Part shown: positions 37,794 through 47,306 of the stretch, piece by piece
Layout of the letters: every line of letters starts with the position of its first letter
Position numbering within the stretch: position 1 is the stretch's first letter
DNA from: Nocardioides albertanoniae
Lineage (GTDB): Bacteria; Actinomycetota; Actinomycetes; Propionibacteriales; Nocardioidaceae
Direction: 5' to 3'
Assembly: GCF_006716315.1 (NCBI RefSeq)
Contig: NZ_VFOV01000001.1
Span: forward strand, 4,790,501-4,854,500
Length of the DNA: 64,000 bases
Notes under the pieces: model-generated
What the model saw: the letters and a program-made list of their open reading frames with translations, nothing else
What the model was told of the DNA's origin: nothing
The model's database searches: none
Position numbers and translations under genes: made by a program

Positions 37794-40000
37794 CCGAGAG
37801 TTCCTCCCATGAGGTTGTAGAGGTGGACGTCGTCGGGCGACGACTTCCAGGTGGCCATCGTGTGGCCGGGGAACGATCCATCCTTCGAGCCCAGCGCGAC
37901 GTAGAAGGTGTAGGGGCTGTCGTTGTCCTCCTTGGAGGCAGCCACCACGTCGGTCAGACCATCGCCGTTGACGTCGGAGAGGGTGGCGGGATAACGGCTG
38001 GTGGACTCGAGGGTGTCGCGAGGCTTGGGCAGCCGTCCTCGGGTGGCGATGGAGAAGTCGGCCAGGTCGTCGCTGAAGCCTCCGACCGTGATCGACTGAC
38101 CCTCGCCTCGCCCGGACTCCTCGACCACGACCTCGTCACGGCCGTCGCCGTTGACGTCTCCCGCGAGGAACGAGTTGATCCCCTTGTGCTTGAACGAGAA
38201 CGCCTTCGCGGCAGCGACGCCCGAGCCGTCGCCCTCATAGAGGTCCAGCCCCGACGTACCCGTGGTCAGGGTGATGTCTTCCGGGTTGCCGGCCGCGCGT
38301 CGCAGCACGACCAGGTCAGCCTTCTCGTCGCCGGTGAAGTCGCCGACCGCGATCTGTTCCACCGGGGTCGCCGGGTAGGACGCGAACAGCGTCGGCTCGG
38401 CAAATCCCGACTTCGTGCCGCGGTAGACCCAGATCTTTCCCTCTCCGACCGTTCGGCCCTGCTTGTCGAGAGTGGCGTCCGGGTTGCCGAAGCGGGTCGA
38501 CATGAACAGGTCAGCGACACCGTCGCCGTCGAAGTCGTCCACACCCAGGTCGTAGTAGAAGGTCGACCCGGCCATCTTCTTGCCGTCCGCGACCACCCCG
38601 GCCGGAGCCTTGATGGAGCCTTCGAGCCCGCCGTCGAAGTTGAACCCCTTCTTGCTGCGTACGAAGGTCACCAGCGAGTTCTTCCCGTCGCCCGTGAAGT
38701 CGGCGCACAGCGGGAACACCTGGTCGCCGTCGTTGTCGGCGGGAAGGGCAGGATCGTCGACGGTCACCGGCTTCGACGGTTTCAGCGTACGGCCGTCGGA
38801 GCTCCAGGTGACGACGTCGACCCCTTCACCGTCGGGGTTGGCCACGTTGGTGACCACGTCGCCGAACTTGTCACCGTTCACGTCGGCGTACGCCGCGCCC
38901 TTGACGGTCGGGACGATCGGCTCGGGTCCGTCCGCCTTCCACGGCTGGGTGATCGCCAGGGCGCCACCGATGCCGAGCGCTGCGACGCCGACCATGGCCG
39001 CGCCGACCCGGAACGGAGTGATCCTGGAGGGGCGCTCGGCCTCCTCGATCAGGATGGCTTCGCTCTCGGTCGGCGCCCGGACCGCGGAGACGGGGATCGG
39101 CGCCGGGTTCCGGTCGGCCATCGACGGCGCCGGCACGAGCTGGGCGGGTGCGGTGATCTCCCGCAACTTGAGCAGGTCGTCCTTGAAGGCCGCCGCGCTC
39201 TGGTAGCGCTGACGTCGGTCCTTCGCCATCGAGAGCTGCAGGATCCGGTTGGCTCCGCGGGTCCAGGCGTCGTCGCCGACGAACTGCGGGATCGGCGCGT
39301 TCTGGTGAGCCATGGCGACCTGCACGGCCTCACCTGAGTAAGGCACCTTGCCGGTCAGCGTGAACCACAGCATGCAGCCCGCGGCGTAGATGTCGCGCGA
39401 GGGCGCCGGAGCGATCGGCCGGCCCTGCTCGTCGCGCTCGTCGCGGATGTATTCGGGGGCCAGGTAGTTCCAGGTGCCCGTGATGCCGCCGGCGGGCGAG
39501 TCGGACGACGAGGTCGCGATGCCGAAGTCGCACAGGAACCCGAAGGGGTCGATGGGGCTGTTCGGGTTGCGCACCAGCACGTTGGACGGCTTCACGTCCT
39601 GGTGGATGATCCCCGCCTGGTGGGCGTCGTGCAGCGCCTCCGCCACCTGCGCGTTCACCAGGCAGGCCAGGTGCGGCGCCAACGGCCCCTTGGAGCGTAC
39701 GAGGCCGGTGACGTCACCGCCCTTGATGTACTGCGTGACGATGAACGGGCTGCCCTGCTGCTCGCCGATGTCGTAGATCGCGATGATGTGGGGCGACCTG
39801 ATCTGCGCCAGCGTCTGCCCCTCGCGGATGAACATGTCGATGAACTGCCGGTCGGCGAGGTGGGCATGGACCATCTTCAGGGCGACCTGACGCTCGAGCT
39901 GGGTGTCGAACGCGTCATAGACCACCCCCATCCCGCCCTCGCCGAGGATGCGATCCATGCGGTAGTGGCCGAACACAGCCCCGGGATGAAGCGTCGTCAT
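37790..40000 (-). CDS. Ser/Thr protein kinase receptor with FG-GAP ectodomain
   Basis: A 736-residue transmembrane kinase. The kinase domain (about 10-275) is complete: P-loop GEGGMG (20-25), Lys42, Glu60, HQDVKPSN with Asp135, DFG 158-160, APE at 181. A membrane helix near 332-352 is followed by an extracytoplasmic propeller of about six repeats (DVNGDKFGDV, DDFDGDGVADL, DFTGDEKADL, DVNGDGRDEV). First of a two-gene unit with the degenerate kinase. Likely phosphorylates partners of the FHA-domain proteins in this locus; that link is inference. Confidence 0.92.
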   Translation of the reverse strand: MTTLHPGAVFGHYRMDRILGEGGMGVVYDAFDTQLERQVALKMVHAHLADRQFIDMFIREGQTLAQIRSPHIIAIYDIGEQQGSPFIVTQYIKGGDVTGLVRSKGPLAPHLACLVNAQVAEALHDAHQAGIIHQDVKPSNVLVRNPNSPIDPFGFLCDFGIATSSSDSPAGGITGTWNYLAPEYIRDERDEQGRPIAPAPSRDIYAAGCMLWFTLTGKVPYSGEAVQVAMAHQNAPIPQFVGDDAWTRGANRILQLSMAKDRRQRYQSAAAFKDDLLKLREITAPAQLVPAPSMADRNPAPIPVSAVRAPTESEAILIEEAERPSRITPFRVGAAMVGVAALGIGGALAITQPWKADGPEPIVPTVKGAAYADVNGDKFGDVVTNVANPDGEGVDVVTWSSDGRTLKPSKPVTVDDPALPADNDGDQVFPLCADFTGDGKNSLVTFVRSKKGFNFDGGLEGSIKAPAGVVADGKKMAGSTFYYDLGVDDFDGDGVADLFMSTRFGNPDATLDKQGRTVGEGKIWVYRGTKSGFAEPTLFASYPATPVEQIAVGDFTGDEKADLVVLRRAAGNPEDITLTTGTSGLDLYEGDGSGVAAAKAFSFKHKGINSFLAGDVNGDGRDEVVVEESGRGEGQSITVGGFSDDLADFSIATRGRLPKPRDTLESTSRYPATLSDVNGDGLTDVVAASKEDNDSPYTFYVALGSKDGSFPGHTMATWKSSPDDVHLYNLMGGTLG

Positions 40001-40071
40001 GCGGAGACCTTATGTGTGGAGTTGTGCAACTAACCAGCCAAATCAGCGATCGGTCGCTGCGGCCCGTGGGC

Positions 40072-41796
40072 TCACTTCTTCGTCGGTGACCACTCGACGA
40101 CGGTCGAGAGCAACGGCGCGACGTGACCGGACCTGGGACGTACGTTGTCGACGCTCTTGTCGGCCACGGTGACGGTCGGGTTCATCGCGATCGGGACCAC
40201 GATCGAGTCCTGGACGAGCGTCTGCTCGATCTTCACACGCGCGTCGCGGGCGGCGTAGGGGTCGGAGGTGCGCGCGAGGTCGCCGATGAGGCGGTCGCGT
40301 TCGCGGTTGGCGAGGCCGGTGGCGTTCTTGCCGCCCTTGCTGCCCCACTGCTCGGTGATGTCGTCGGGCGTCTGCGGGATCGGGATGCGCACGATCGCGG
40401 CGTCCCAGCGGTTGCCCGACGTCACCTTGTCGGCCGAGGGTGCGCCGCAGTCGGTGGTCTTCCACCCCTCGTCGTCGACGGCGTTCGAGAGGGCGGCGTA
40501 CGCGCCGGAGGCGTAGGCGCTCGACTTGTCGTAGGCCACGCAGGCGGCGGCGCGGCCAGGGGCCTTCGCCTCTTCGGAGGCGCCGAACTTGGTGGCGAAC
40601 CCGGAGTCTTCCGTGGCGATCTGGTAGCCCTCACCACCCGGCGGGAACAGCACGATGTCAGTGGCTTCATAAGCCTCCGACCAGTCGCCGGCACCGCCCT
40701 GGGAGACGTCGCCCCGCGGCACGGTGCGTAGGTAGGCCGTGCGGGAGTTCTTCTTCTTGAACACGCCACGGTCGGCCCGCAGGATCAGGGCCCACATGGT
40801 GCCGTCGTTGCCGTTGGCGACGCCGTAGTCGCGACGCTCGAGGTCGCGCACCTGCTTGCGGTTGCCCTTGGTCGGGCTCACCTGCACGACGTCGACCTTG
40901 TCGCCGAGGCTGTCGAGGGCCTCCGCCGAGCTCGTCGGGGTGAGCCGGACCTTCTCGTAGGTCGGCTTGGCCTCGCCCTTGTATTCGGAGTTCGCCTCCA
41001 GGTCGACCTCCTGCCCGGCCTCGCCGGCCGAGATCTTCGAGACCTGGTAGGGCCCGCTGGAGAGCAACGCTTCCTCGGAGGCCTTGCCGTCCTCGGCGAT
41101 CGCGAACGCCTCGCTCCACGCCTTCGCGATCTTGGTCAGCTTGGCGGTGTCGGACTCCTCGATCGCGGTCTCGACGACCTCCTTGGCCTCGATCGGGTCC
41201 TCGATCTTGAGCGCCTTCTGCCCGACGACGTGTGCGGGCACGGCGACGTCGAGCGCCGTACGCCAGTCGACGATCGGCGTCACGAGCGGCACCTCGATCG
41301 CGCGGGCGCCCTCGTGGATCTCGGGGATGTAGGAGCTCTTGTCCAGGCCGGTGGTGACCCCGCCGAAGTCGATCTTCGCGTCGGGGCTCCCCTCCTTGGG
41401 GGTGCTGAAATAGCCGGAGGACGCCGCCCAGGCGAGCATCAGGTCGGCGGTGTCGATCGGCACCCCGTCGGACCAGTTGGGCTTGGCCAGGTCATAGCGC
41501 ACCCGCGCCTGCTTGCCACCGTCGATGGTGACCTTGCCGAAGGTCTCGTCCATCTCGACGGTGTCGCCGACCGCCGTGCCGAAACCTCCCCGCGTCAGCG
41601 ACGCGACGTCGAGGTTGCCGTCGGTCACGCTCGCGGCGCTCGCCGGATTCGTGCTGGTCAGAGACTCCGACCAGGCGACAGAGACCTCGGTGCCCTCTTC
41701 CACCGACCCCGGCAGATCACCCGAGCATGCGGTTGCAACAAGCGCCAGGCTGGCGATGGAAACGAGCCCTACGCGACGACGTGCCCCAGGAAGCAC
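40072..41796 (-). CDS. Solute-binding lipoprotein, ABC family 5 (orphan)
   Basis: Extracytoplasmic substrate-binding protein of the peptide/nickel type (SBP_bac_5), 574 residues from a GTG at 41796, chosen because the GGGG of GAGAGGGGACTTGAAG lies seven bases upstream. Signal peptide with lipobox LVATAC. LAKPNWSDGVPIDTADLMLAWA is the family block; the C-terminus QTLVQDSIVVPIAM is also typical. No permease or ATPase gene is nearby, so it is orphaned or uses a distant transporter. It lies 71 bases upstream of the kinase operon. Confidence 0.83.
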   Translation of the reverse strand: MLPGARRRVGLVSIASLALVATACSGDLPGSVEEGTEVSVAWSESLTSTNPASAASVTDGNLDVASLTRGGFGTAVGDTVEMDETFGKVTIDGGKQARVRYDLAKPNWSDGVPIDTADLMLAWAASSGYFSTPKEGSPDAKIDFGGVTTGLDKSSYIPEIHEGARAIEVPLVTPIVDWRTALDVAVPAHVVGQKALKIEDPIEAKEVVETAIEESDTAKLTKIAKAWSEAFAIAEDGKASEEALLSSGPYQVSKISAGEAGQEVDLEANSEYKGEAKPTYEKVRLTPTSSAEALDSLGDKVDVVQVSPTKGNRKQVRDLERRDYGVANGNDGTMWALILRADRGVFKKKNSRTAYLRTVPRGDVSQGGAGDWSEAYEATDIVLFPPGGEGYQIATEDSGFATKFGASEEAKAPGRAAACVAYDKSSAYASGAYAALSNAVDDEGWKTTDCGAPSADKVTSGNRWDAAIVRIPIPQTPDDITEQWGSKGGKNATGLANRERDRLIGDLARTSDPYAARDARVKIEQTLVQDSIVVPIAMNPTVTVADKSVDNVRPRSGHVAPLLSTVVEWSPTKK

Positions 41797-41890
41797 CTTC
41801 AAGTCCCCTCTCCGAGACAACGGACGCCCAGATCCTAACGACCTGCTCGACCCGACTGCCACCGACGTAGCCAGTCGCTGGTGGACAGGT

Positions 41891-43297
41891 TCAGTACGGA
41901 GCCGTGTTCTGCGAGCTCTTGCCCTTGCCGACCTTCTTGTAACGGGCAGCGTGCAGCGCGGGTCCGGCCTTGGCGCGCAGCACCCGGCCGTCCTCGCCCG
42001 CCGACCAGGTCGGGCCCGCCGGCCACCGTCGCATCAGCACGTTGCGGAACTCGCGACCGCGCACGTTCACCACGGCAGTGGTGACCAACGCGATCACGAA
42101 GAGCGCCAGCGCGGCGGCCGCGATCGACAGCTCCAGGTCTTGATGCGGCGAGTAGAAGATCTCCACCTCGGAGTCCTCACGCTTACCCGCGAAGTACGCC
42201 GCAGCAGCGACGATCATGGTGAAGGCAGACAGGATCACCGCCATCGTGATGATCGGGTGGGTGTGTCGTTCGGAATGGTGTGCCAGGACCAAGTCGTCCG
42301 GTCGCTCCGCGGTCATATCGTCCAGCCGCCGCCGCAGGTCGTTCCGCTCCGAACGGCGTTGGCGCCAATCGAACAGTGCGCCGCCGGCGGCCAGGAGGAT
42401 GGCGATCACCATCGCCACGACGAAGGCGCTGAATCCCCACCCGAGAATCCGTTCTATGAACGAGCCGTAGTGGGTCGTGTCGCATTGCTGAGCCGGGCTG
42501 GATCCGGGGACGGTCGAGCAGCGCGCGCCCACGGAGAGCTGGAGGATGAGGAACCCTAGGAGCGCCACCAACGTGGCTGCGTAGATCACCTTGTCGGCCG
42601 ACCGGAACCCGCCCGATCCTGCTCGTGGCCGGGACCGATCCTGACGTGCTCGTTTCCAGGCGTTCGCTTCATCCTCGGTGCTCCAGAACGCGGCGATCAC
42701 CTTCTGCCGCCGTTCCTGGGCAGCGGTGAGCCATTGGGGCACGTAGAACGCCAGCGGCACCATCGCCGCCGCCCAGGCGAGCGCAATGGCGCTGATCGTC
42801 AGGGTCTCGACGACATCGTCCCTGGTGAACGCGATGCCGACACCGATGACTCCGAGAACGGCCGTCGGGCCTCCGGTGCCCAAGGCGAAGTATCTGAGCA
42901 GCCGGCCCGGTTCGCGGATCACAGCCACGACCTGCTCGGGCGACGGCACGCGATGCCTGTCCGCACCGTCTCGGGTTGCGCGGACGATCGCTCGGGAAGT
43001 GGTCACGTCGCGCAGGCATGCTGCTGAGGCGTAACCGGCCCAGACCACAACCGCGGCGATCATCAGCAGCGGGAGCGACGCGAGCAGGAGAGACTCGACG
43101 GCATTCGCGACGCCGGGATCGCCCAGCATGCCTTCGTCCGCCATCATCCCCACACCCAGCACAAGCACGAAGGTGCCGCCCAAACCGGTCAGGAAGGGAA
43201 AGAGGGTCCTCTCGAACGCCCGAGTGATCTCACCGACCAGCCCGACCGGATACTCGTACCAATGCCATAGGTCCGACCTGGAGTCGTCTGCACTCAC
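41891..43297 (-). CDS. Polytopic membrane protein, eight predicted helices
   Basis: A 468-residue integral membrane protein, not recognised. Hydrophobic helices include FPFLTGLGGTFVLVLGVGMM, LLASLPLLMIAAVVVWAGYA, AVLGVIGVGIAFT, AIALAWAAAMVPLAFYV, ATLVALLGFLILQLSVGA, AFVVAMVIAILLAAGGALF, TMAVILSAFTMIVAAAAYFA and IAAAALALFVIALVTTAVV. A cytoplasmic loop after helix 4 is basic. Start GTG 43297 is uncertain; a TTG fifteen codons upstream is possible. No transporter signature. Confidence 0.7.
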   Translation of the reverse strand: MSADDSRSDLWHWYEYPVGLVGEITRAFERTLFPFLTGLGGTFVLVLGVGMMADEGMLGDPGVANAVESLLLASLPLLMIAAVVVWAGYASAACLRDVTTSRAIVRATRDGADRHRVPSPEQVVAVIREPGRLLRYFALGTGGPTAVLGVIGVGIAFTRDDVVETLTISAIALAWAAAMVPLAFYVPQWLTAAQERRQKVIAAFWSTEDEANAWKRARQDRSRPRAGSGGFRSADKVIYAATLVALLGFLILQLSVGARCSTVPGSSPAQQCDTTHYGSFIERILGWGFSAFVVAMVIAILLAAGGALFDWRQRRSERNDLRRRLDDMTAERPDDLVLAHHSERHTHPIITMAVILSAFTMIVAAAAYFAGKREDSEVEIFYSPHQDLELSIAAAALALFVIALVTTAVVNVRGREFRNVLMRRWPAGPTWSAGEDGRVLRAKAGPALHAARYKKVGKGKSSQNTAPY

Positions 43298-43578
43298 CGA
43301 GAAACCGCCTGTCCGAGTCACGGCCGTGTGGCCGCGGTTCAATCATCGGCGGCGCACATTACCGACATCAGCGAGGGGACAACGCAGCAGGTCAGACCGC
43401 CCGATCGACTACGTGATGAGTTGCCGAGTCAACATCTCGGAGGAATTGGCACGCAGATGAATCGCTTGCCAAGGTACGTCGTGAATGGCAAAGAACGCGA
43501 TGGCCGACAGTCATGAGCCCAACGCTCATGTCCCTACCTGGCGTCCTCGGGAACATCACAGTTGAAGGGACAATCTTC

Positions 43579-44211
43579 ATGCGTATTCGATCTGCCGGCC
43601 GTGCCGGTCTGGTGCCCGCAGTCGGCCTCGGCCTCGCCCTCGCGTTGACCGCGTGCGGCTCCGAGGAGACCGGTTCGGACTCCAGCGAAGCGTCGACTCC
43701 GGCCGAGGCCGAGTCCAGCGCCGCGGCCTCTGAGTCCGCAGCCGCGCCTGCGGCCGACGAGAAGGAGGTCAAGATCGGCAAGACCCTCAAGGACCCCGAC
43801 ATGGGCGACTCCATCGAGGTCGTCTCCGCCGTCCGCGACTTCCCCTCCAAGGAGGAGGCCGACCTCATCTCCGACGGTGGCGAGGTCGTGCTGCTCCAGG
43901 TGAAGGTCAAGCCGGGCAAGGAGTTCGGCGGCCGCGTCTCCAGCGGCAACTTCGAGATCTCGGCCGACAAGTCCGACTTCTCCACCGACGACACCCGCCT
44001 CATGACCGACGAGCTCGAGGCCGCCAAGCGCACCCCGTTCGACGACATCGCCCGCCGCGACGGCGGCGAGGCCACCGGCTGGATCGCCTTCCAGGTCGAC
44101 GAGAAGGCCGACACGTACGTCGTCTCCTACACCCGCGACGCCGCCAAGGTCATCGGCTCCGACAAGCAGATCAACGAGTTCAAGCAGGAGATCGAGATCC
44201 CGGCGTCCTGA
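43579..44211 (+). CDS. Secreted lipoprotein, DUF4352-like
   Basis: A 210-residue exported lipoprotein: basic N-terminus, hydrophobic stretch, lipobox ALALTACGS, then an acidic Ser/Ala/Glu linker and a beta-rich domain with VVLLQVKVKPGKEFGG, resembling DUF4352/MPT63-like immunoglobulin folds. ATG 43579 follows GAAGGGA with eight bases spacing. Divergent from the polytopic membrane protein. A hairpin terminator follows. Function unknown. Confidence 0.8.
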   Translation: MRIRSAGRAGLVPAVGLGLALALTACGSEETGSDSSEASTPAEAESSAAASESAAAPAADEKEVKIGKTLKDPDMGDSIEVVSAVRDFPSKEEADLISDGGEVVLLQVKVKPGKEFGGRVSSGNFEISADKSDFSTDDTRLMTDELEAAKRTPFDDIARRDGGEATGWIAFQVDEKADTYVVSYTRDAAKVIGSDKQINEFKQEIEIPAS

Positions 44212-44229
44212 TCCTACGGAAACTCCAAG

Positions 44230-44264
44230 CCGGTGGGGAGCGGGCTGAGGCCACTCCCCGCCGG
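44230..44264. terminator. Terminator downstream of the DUF4352-like lipoprotein gene
   Basis: CCGGTGGGGAG (44230-44240) pairs with CTCCCCGCCGG (44254-44264) with one mismatch, 18 bases after the lipoprotein stop. Confidence 0.65.
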
Positions 44265-44495
44265 ACGCAGTTCAGTGCACGCTATACACGAGTCCCTACT
44301 CGCACGCGGCTCGTTATCCGTGGTGACAACGTTAGGAACATCGGGCGGCACCTGCCTTCGAAGTCCCCGAGCGCTTGAGACTAAAGTTCGGCCCCAAGCA
44401 GGGTGTCGGAGCAAGGATTGCACCAAACCCGCGCGGCTACCTGGCCACAGTCAGGTACATACACCGTGCCCCATCGCGACTCGGAGTGGAAGCCT

Positions 44496-45356
44496 TTGAC
44501 CACAACCACGACAGACAAGCGCGCAGGACTTGTGCACTACCTGACACAGCCCGGGCTCCTCGGAAGGCTCAGCCGCGGTAATCCCAAATTGGCACCGTGG
44601 ATCCTGATCGGCGTCCACCTGCTTCCGCTCGCAATTGTCGTCCTTATCTGGTCGATCGGGTTGGCTCCCGCCTTCGATAGCATCCACTGGATCCCGGCGA
44701 TCCTCGCCACTGTCATCGCGGTCACCATTCCGCTACCCATGATGTTCGCATTCGGGTTCTGGGGTGTAGGTGCGGCCAGCGGTCGGGACGGCGGCGATCA
44801 GTTCGACGACGACTTCACTCCGCTCGTTGCCTTCGGGTTGGGCTGGCTCCGTTGGCTACTCCAGCTCATCATGATCGGGGGCATCATCCTGGCTACGATC
44901 CTCATCTGGATGGACTTCCGTCCATGGCACCTTCTCTCCACCGCGGAAATAGACGCGATGCCAGAGGAACTTGCCTCGATGCCCCTGCCTGAGGACTGGG
45001 AGCGCGTTGGTGAACCGTCGGACGACTGGAAGAACGACCACACCGCATACAGGTCGCCGCACGCCCAGCTCGAAGAGTCCTTCTATGCTCCCGTCACATA
45101 CGGTGAGATGAAGGCATGGGTCAACGACTCGACCGTCTGGGAGCGCAGCGAGTTCGGACCCATCGATGCCATCGAATGCGATGACTCGTTGCAGTGGTGT
45201 GACGCCGAGCGCGTTGTCCAACCGGGGGAGCCGCGCGAGTACACCGTCACGTTCAAATGGAACGACACGTCTGGCGTCACCGACTCTAGCGGCCACCCCC
45301 TGAAGACCGTCCGGGTCGAACTCTCGTACGCCGAGAATGGGGGTCCTTGGAAATGA
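44496..45356 (+). CDS. Membrane protein with three helices
   Basis: A 286-residue protein, not recognised. Three hydrophobic helices (APWILIGVHLLPLAIVVLIW, ATVIAVTIPLPMMFAFGFWG, LLQLIMIGGIILATILIWM) are followed by a C-terminal domain of about 145 residues rich in Trp and acidic residues. TTG 44496 with GGAG nine bases upstream is the best start; GTG 44466 is an alternative. The DNA from here on is visibly less GC-rich than the flanks. Confidence 0.62.
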   Translation: MTTTTTDKRAGLVHYLTQPGLLGRLSRGNPKLAPWILIGVHLLPLAIVVLIWSIGLAPAFDSIHWIPAILATVIAVTIPLPMMFAFGFWGVGAASGRDGGDQFDDDFTPLVAFGLGWLRWLLQLIMIGGIILATILIWMDFRPWHLLSTAEIDAMPEELASMPLPEDWERVGEPSDDWKNDHTAYRSPHAQLEESFYAPVTYGEMKAWVNDSTVWERSEFGPIDAIECDDSLQWCDAERVVQPGEPREYTVTFKWNDTSGVTDSSGHPLKTVRVELSYAENGGPWK

Positions 45357-45430
45357 TCCTTATACCAGATGCCAATTTCGTCCGGCGCGACGCGACCTTC
45401 AAGTTGCACCGCCCCGGCCCCTGACCCTTT

Positions 45431-45886
45431 TTACAGCCCGTACATCGCTAGCACGTTTCCGCCGAGCTCGATCTCGGGGGGCTGCTCAACGTCCACCCAA
45501 GGGACCTGCGTCTTCTTCTGCAGATAGTAATTATCCACAGGCGACGCTGGAGCCGGTTCGCTGCCGTCCACTGCCGCCCGAACGCGCACAAGAAGTTTCG
45601 TCAGCGCACGGGCATTCAACCGGCCATCGAGAATCGCCGCTGGCGTTCGAGGATCGGCCCCCACCACGACGTGGAACTGCGAGCCGGGCCCGCTCTCGTC
45701 AACGGCCACAAGGGTAAACCGCGGGTTCGAGTACCAAGGCTTCTCCCTGATAACCAACCGGCGCCCCTCGCAGTGGACAGCCAAGATCTTGCAGCTCTTT
45801 GTGCTTTGGAAGACTCCAAGAAACGCATCAAATACTGCGTCGGCAGACTCCGGAACCTCTACCGACATTTCGCGTGTATCGCGCAT
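45431..45886 (-). CDS. Hypothetical protein
   Basis: A 151-residue protein, not recognised. The first half, with DAVFDAFLGVFQSTKSCKIL and FTLVAVDESGPGSQFHVVVG, suggests an alpha/beta fold of the SRPBCC kind, but this is weak. No signal peptide or membrane helix. ATG 45886 is preferred for the AGGTGAG upstream; ATG 45868 begins the part that looks folded. Last gene of the minus-strand run that starts with the effector-like protein. Confidence 0.55.
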   Translation of the reverse strand: MRDTREMSVEVPESADAVFDAFLGVFQSTKSCKILAVHCEGRRLVIREKPWYSNPRFTLVAVDESGPGSQFHVVVGADPRTPAAILDGRLNARALTKLLVRVRAAVDGSEPAPASPVDNYYLQKKTQVPWVDVEQPPEIELGGNVLAMYGL

Positions 45887-45947
45887 GCAACTCACCTACT
45901 CAATTCTGCTCGCCACGTAGGGCTCGTTCGACCTACCCAGGTCGGGC

Positions 45948-46580
45948 TCACGACCCGGCAGGAAGCCACCGAAGTGTCGACACGCACGCATCGAAAGCGA
46001 ACTTCCACGAACGGACCAACTTGTCCTCGCTAGAGGATTCTAGCGGCCGGATAAAACTCGCGGTGAACTGCAGCGCACGTCGATGCTTCGAGCCTGGTAT
46101 TGGCGTCAGATAGATAATCGTGTTCTGATAAACCGTCGACTCTTCCATCTTCACAGTGCTCTCGCGCTCAAATCGCACGAACCGCTTGTCACCAAACAGT
46201 GGCCGCGCACCGTGGTCTCGAATCAGACTAGCGATCAAGTCATCGAGCGTTCCATCGGCCGGCGAGCGACGGATCGAGGCCACAAGGGACCCAGGAATCA
46301 ACGTCGCGTCGTCGTCCACATTCATAGGAGCGTAGTAGGCAATGGCGGACTGCTGATTCAGCGAATCATATGACTCATCGACCATCTTAGAAACTGTGCC
46401 GTACAGATCCGGACGTCTCAGGTCACTGAGCCGCGCCTTGAGATCGGAGTTGAGACGTTCCCTGTCATCATCGTCAGGGGTTCGCCGCTCCCACCCTGGG
46501 AGCAGCTTTATCTCGAATTCGGGATCCTTGGATGCACCCAGCATCTCCCTCAATGAAGTCGATTCCGACGCGGAATTCAT
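45948..46580 (-). CDS. Hypothetical protein, LpqN-like pattern
   Basis: A 210-residue soluble protein of unknown function. The order KLLPGWERR, AIAYYAPM, GSLVASIRR, then a C-terminal strand ALQFTASF and a helix SWKFAFDACVSTLRW resembles the layout of LpqN/Mog1-PsbP-like proteins, but without a signal peptide. Three bases separate it from the upstream membrane-protein gene, so both are on one transcript. A similar layout in the protein at 47303-47929 suggests related roles. Confidence 0.58.
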   Translation of the reverse strand: MNSASESTSLREMLGASKDPEFEIKLLPGWERRTPDDDDRERLNSDLKARLSDLRRPDLYGTVSKMVDESYDSLNQQSAIAYYAPMNVDDDATLIPGSLVASIRRSPADGTLDDLIASLIRDHGARPLFGDKRFVRFERESTVKMEESTVYQNTIIYLTPIPGSKHRRALQFTASFIRPLESSSEDKLVRSWKFAFDACVSTLRWLPAGS

Positions 46581-46583
46581 TCG

Positions 46584-47306
46584 CTAACCCTTCCGAGGGG
46601 CAACCAACGCGCCCAATGGCTTGTTGATTGCCTTGTTGACGTTCTTCAGCTTTACTGCCCCTCGCTTGGCAGCTTCCTTGAGGGCAGCATTCCTCTGATC
46701 AACCAGAAACTGACTCTCTAGTTCCGTCAATCGAGAAACATCCGCAGCCGGGAGAACTTGGGATGAATTACCAAGCGAGAAGGCGGCGGTCGCAACCGTC
46801 GACGCAACTAATGACGCCCAGGCTGGCCACAGATGAAAGTCGCTGACTTGAACCGCTTCGTGAACCGCCGCGAAAACAAGGGTCAGGCTCGACCCTATCA
46901 GGAGTAGTCCCGAGAGGATGAGATCAGACTCGCGCGACCGTCTCCCAACTCGCAACCACCCCCCGAATCCGATGATCTGGCACAAAAACCCGAGGACGAA
47001 GCAGAGCAACACAATCGGACCAGCGATACCAACCGCCACCCCGGGACTCTGAATATTCCGAAACTGCACGTTGCCCGCGAACGCAAGGGCGCCAGCGATC
47101 GGGGCAAGGCCCGAGAGGAGAACGAGGATCTGATTCCCGACCGATCGCGGCAAACAAACCGACCAGAGTCCTTGCAACCGTTCACGACGATGCAGGACAA
47201 AAGGTGCGCGATCGATTACTTGCTGCTCGACATCGCCTACGTCGACCTGCTCACCGGGACCAAGTCGTTCGGCCCACTCGAACGCGTCGTGCCACATCTT
47301 GCTCAT
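46584..47306 (-). CDS. Hypothetical membrane protein
   Basis: A 240-residue protein, not recognised, with four hydrophobic helices (ILVLLSGLAPIAGALAFAG, VAVGIAGPIVLLCFVLGFLC, LILSGLLLIGSSLTLVFAA, AWASLVASTVATAAFSLG) and basic cytoplasmic ends. Its ATG overlaps the stop of the upstream gene (ATGA). In the cassette beside the effector-like gene it could be an immunity protein; there is no sequence proof. Confidence 0.58.
   Translation of the reverse strand: MSKMWHDAFEWAERLGPGEQVDVGDVEQQVIDRAPFVLHRRERLQGLWSVCLPRSVGNQILVLLSGLAPIAGALAFAGNVQFRNIQSPGVAVGIAGPIVLLCFVLGFLCQIIGFGGWLRVGRRSRESDLILSGLLLIGSSLTLVFAAVHEAVQVSDFHLWPAWASLVASTVATAAFSLGNSSQVLPAADVSRLTELESQFLVDQRNAALKEAAKRGAVKLKNVNKAINKPLGALVAPRKG

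Noticed and set aside
35454..37820. Long plus-strand open frame opposite the degenerate kinase gene
   Set aside because: Low-complexity translation and no family features; the minus strand encodes a recognisable kinase and FG-GAP repeats.
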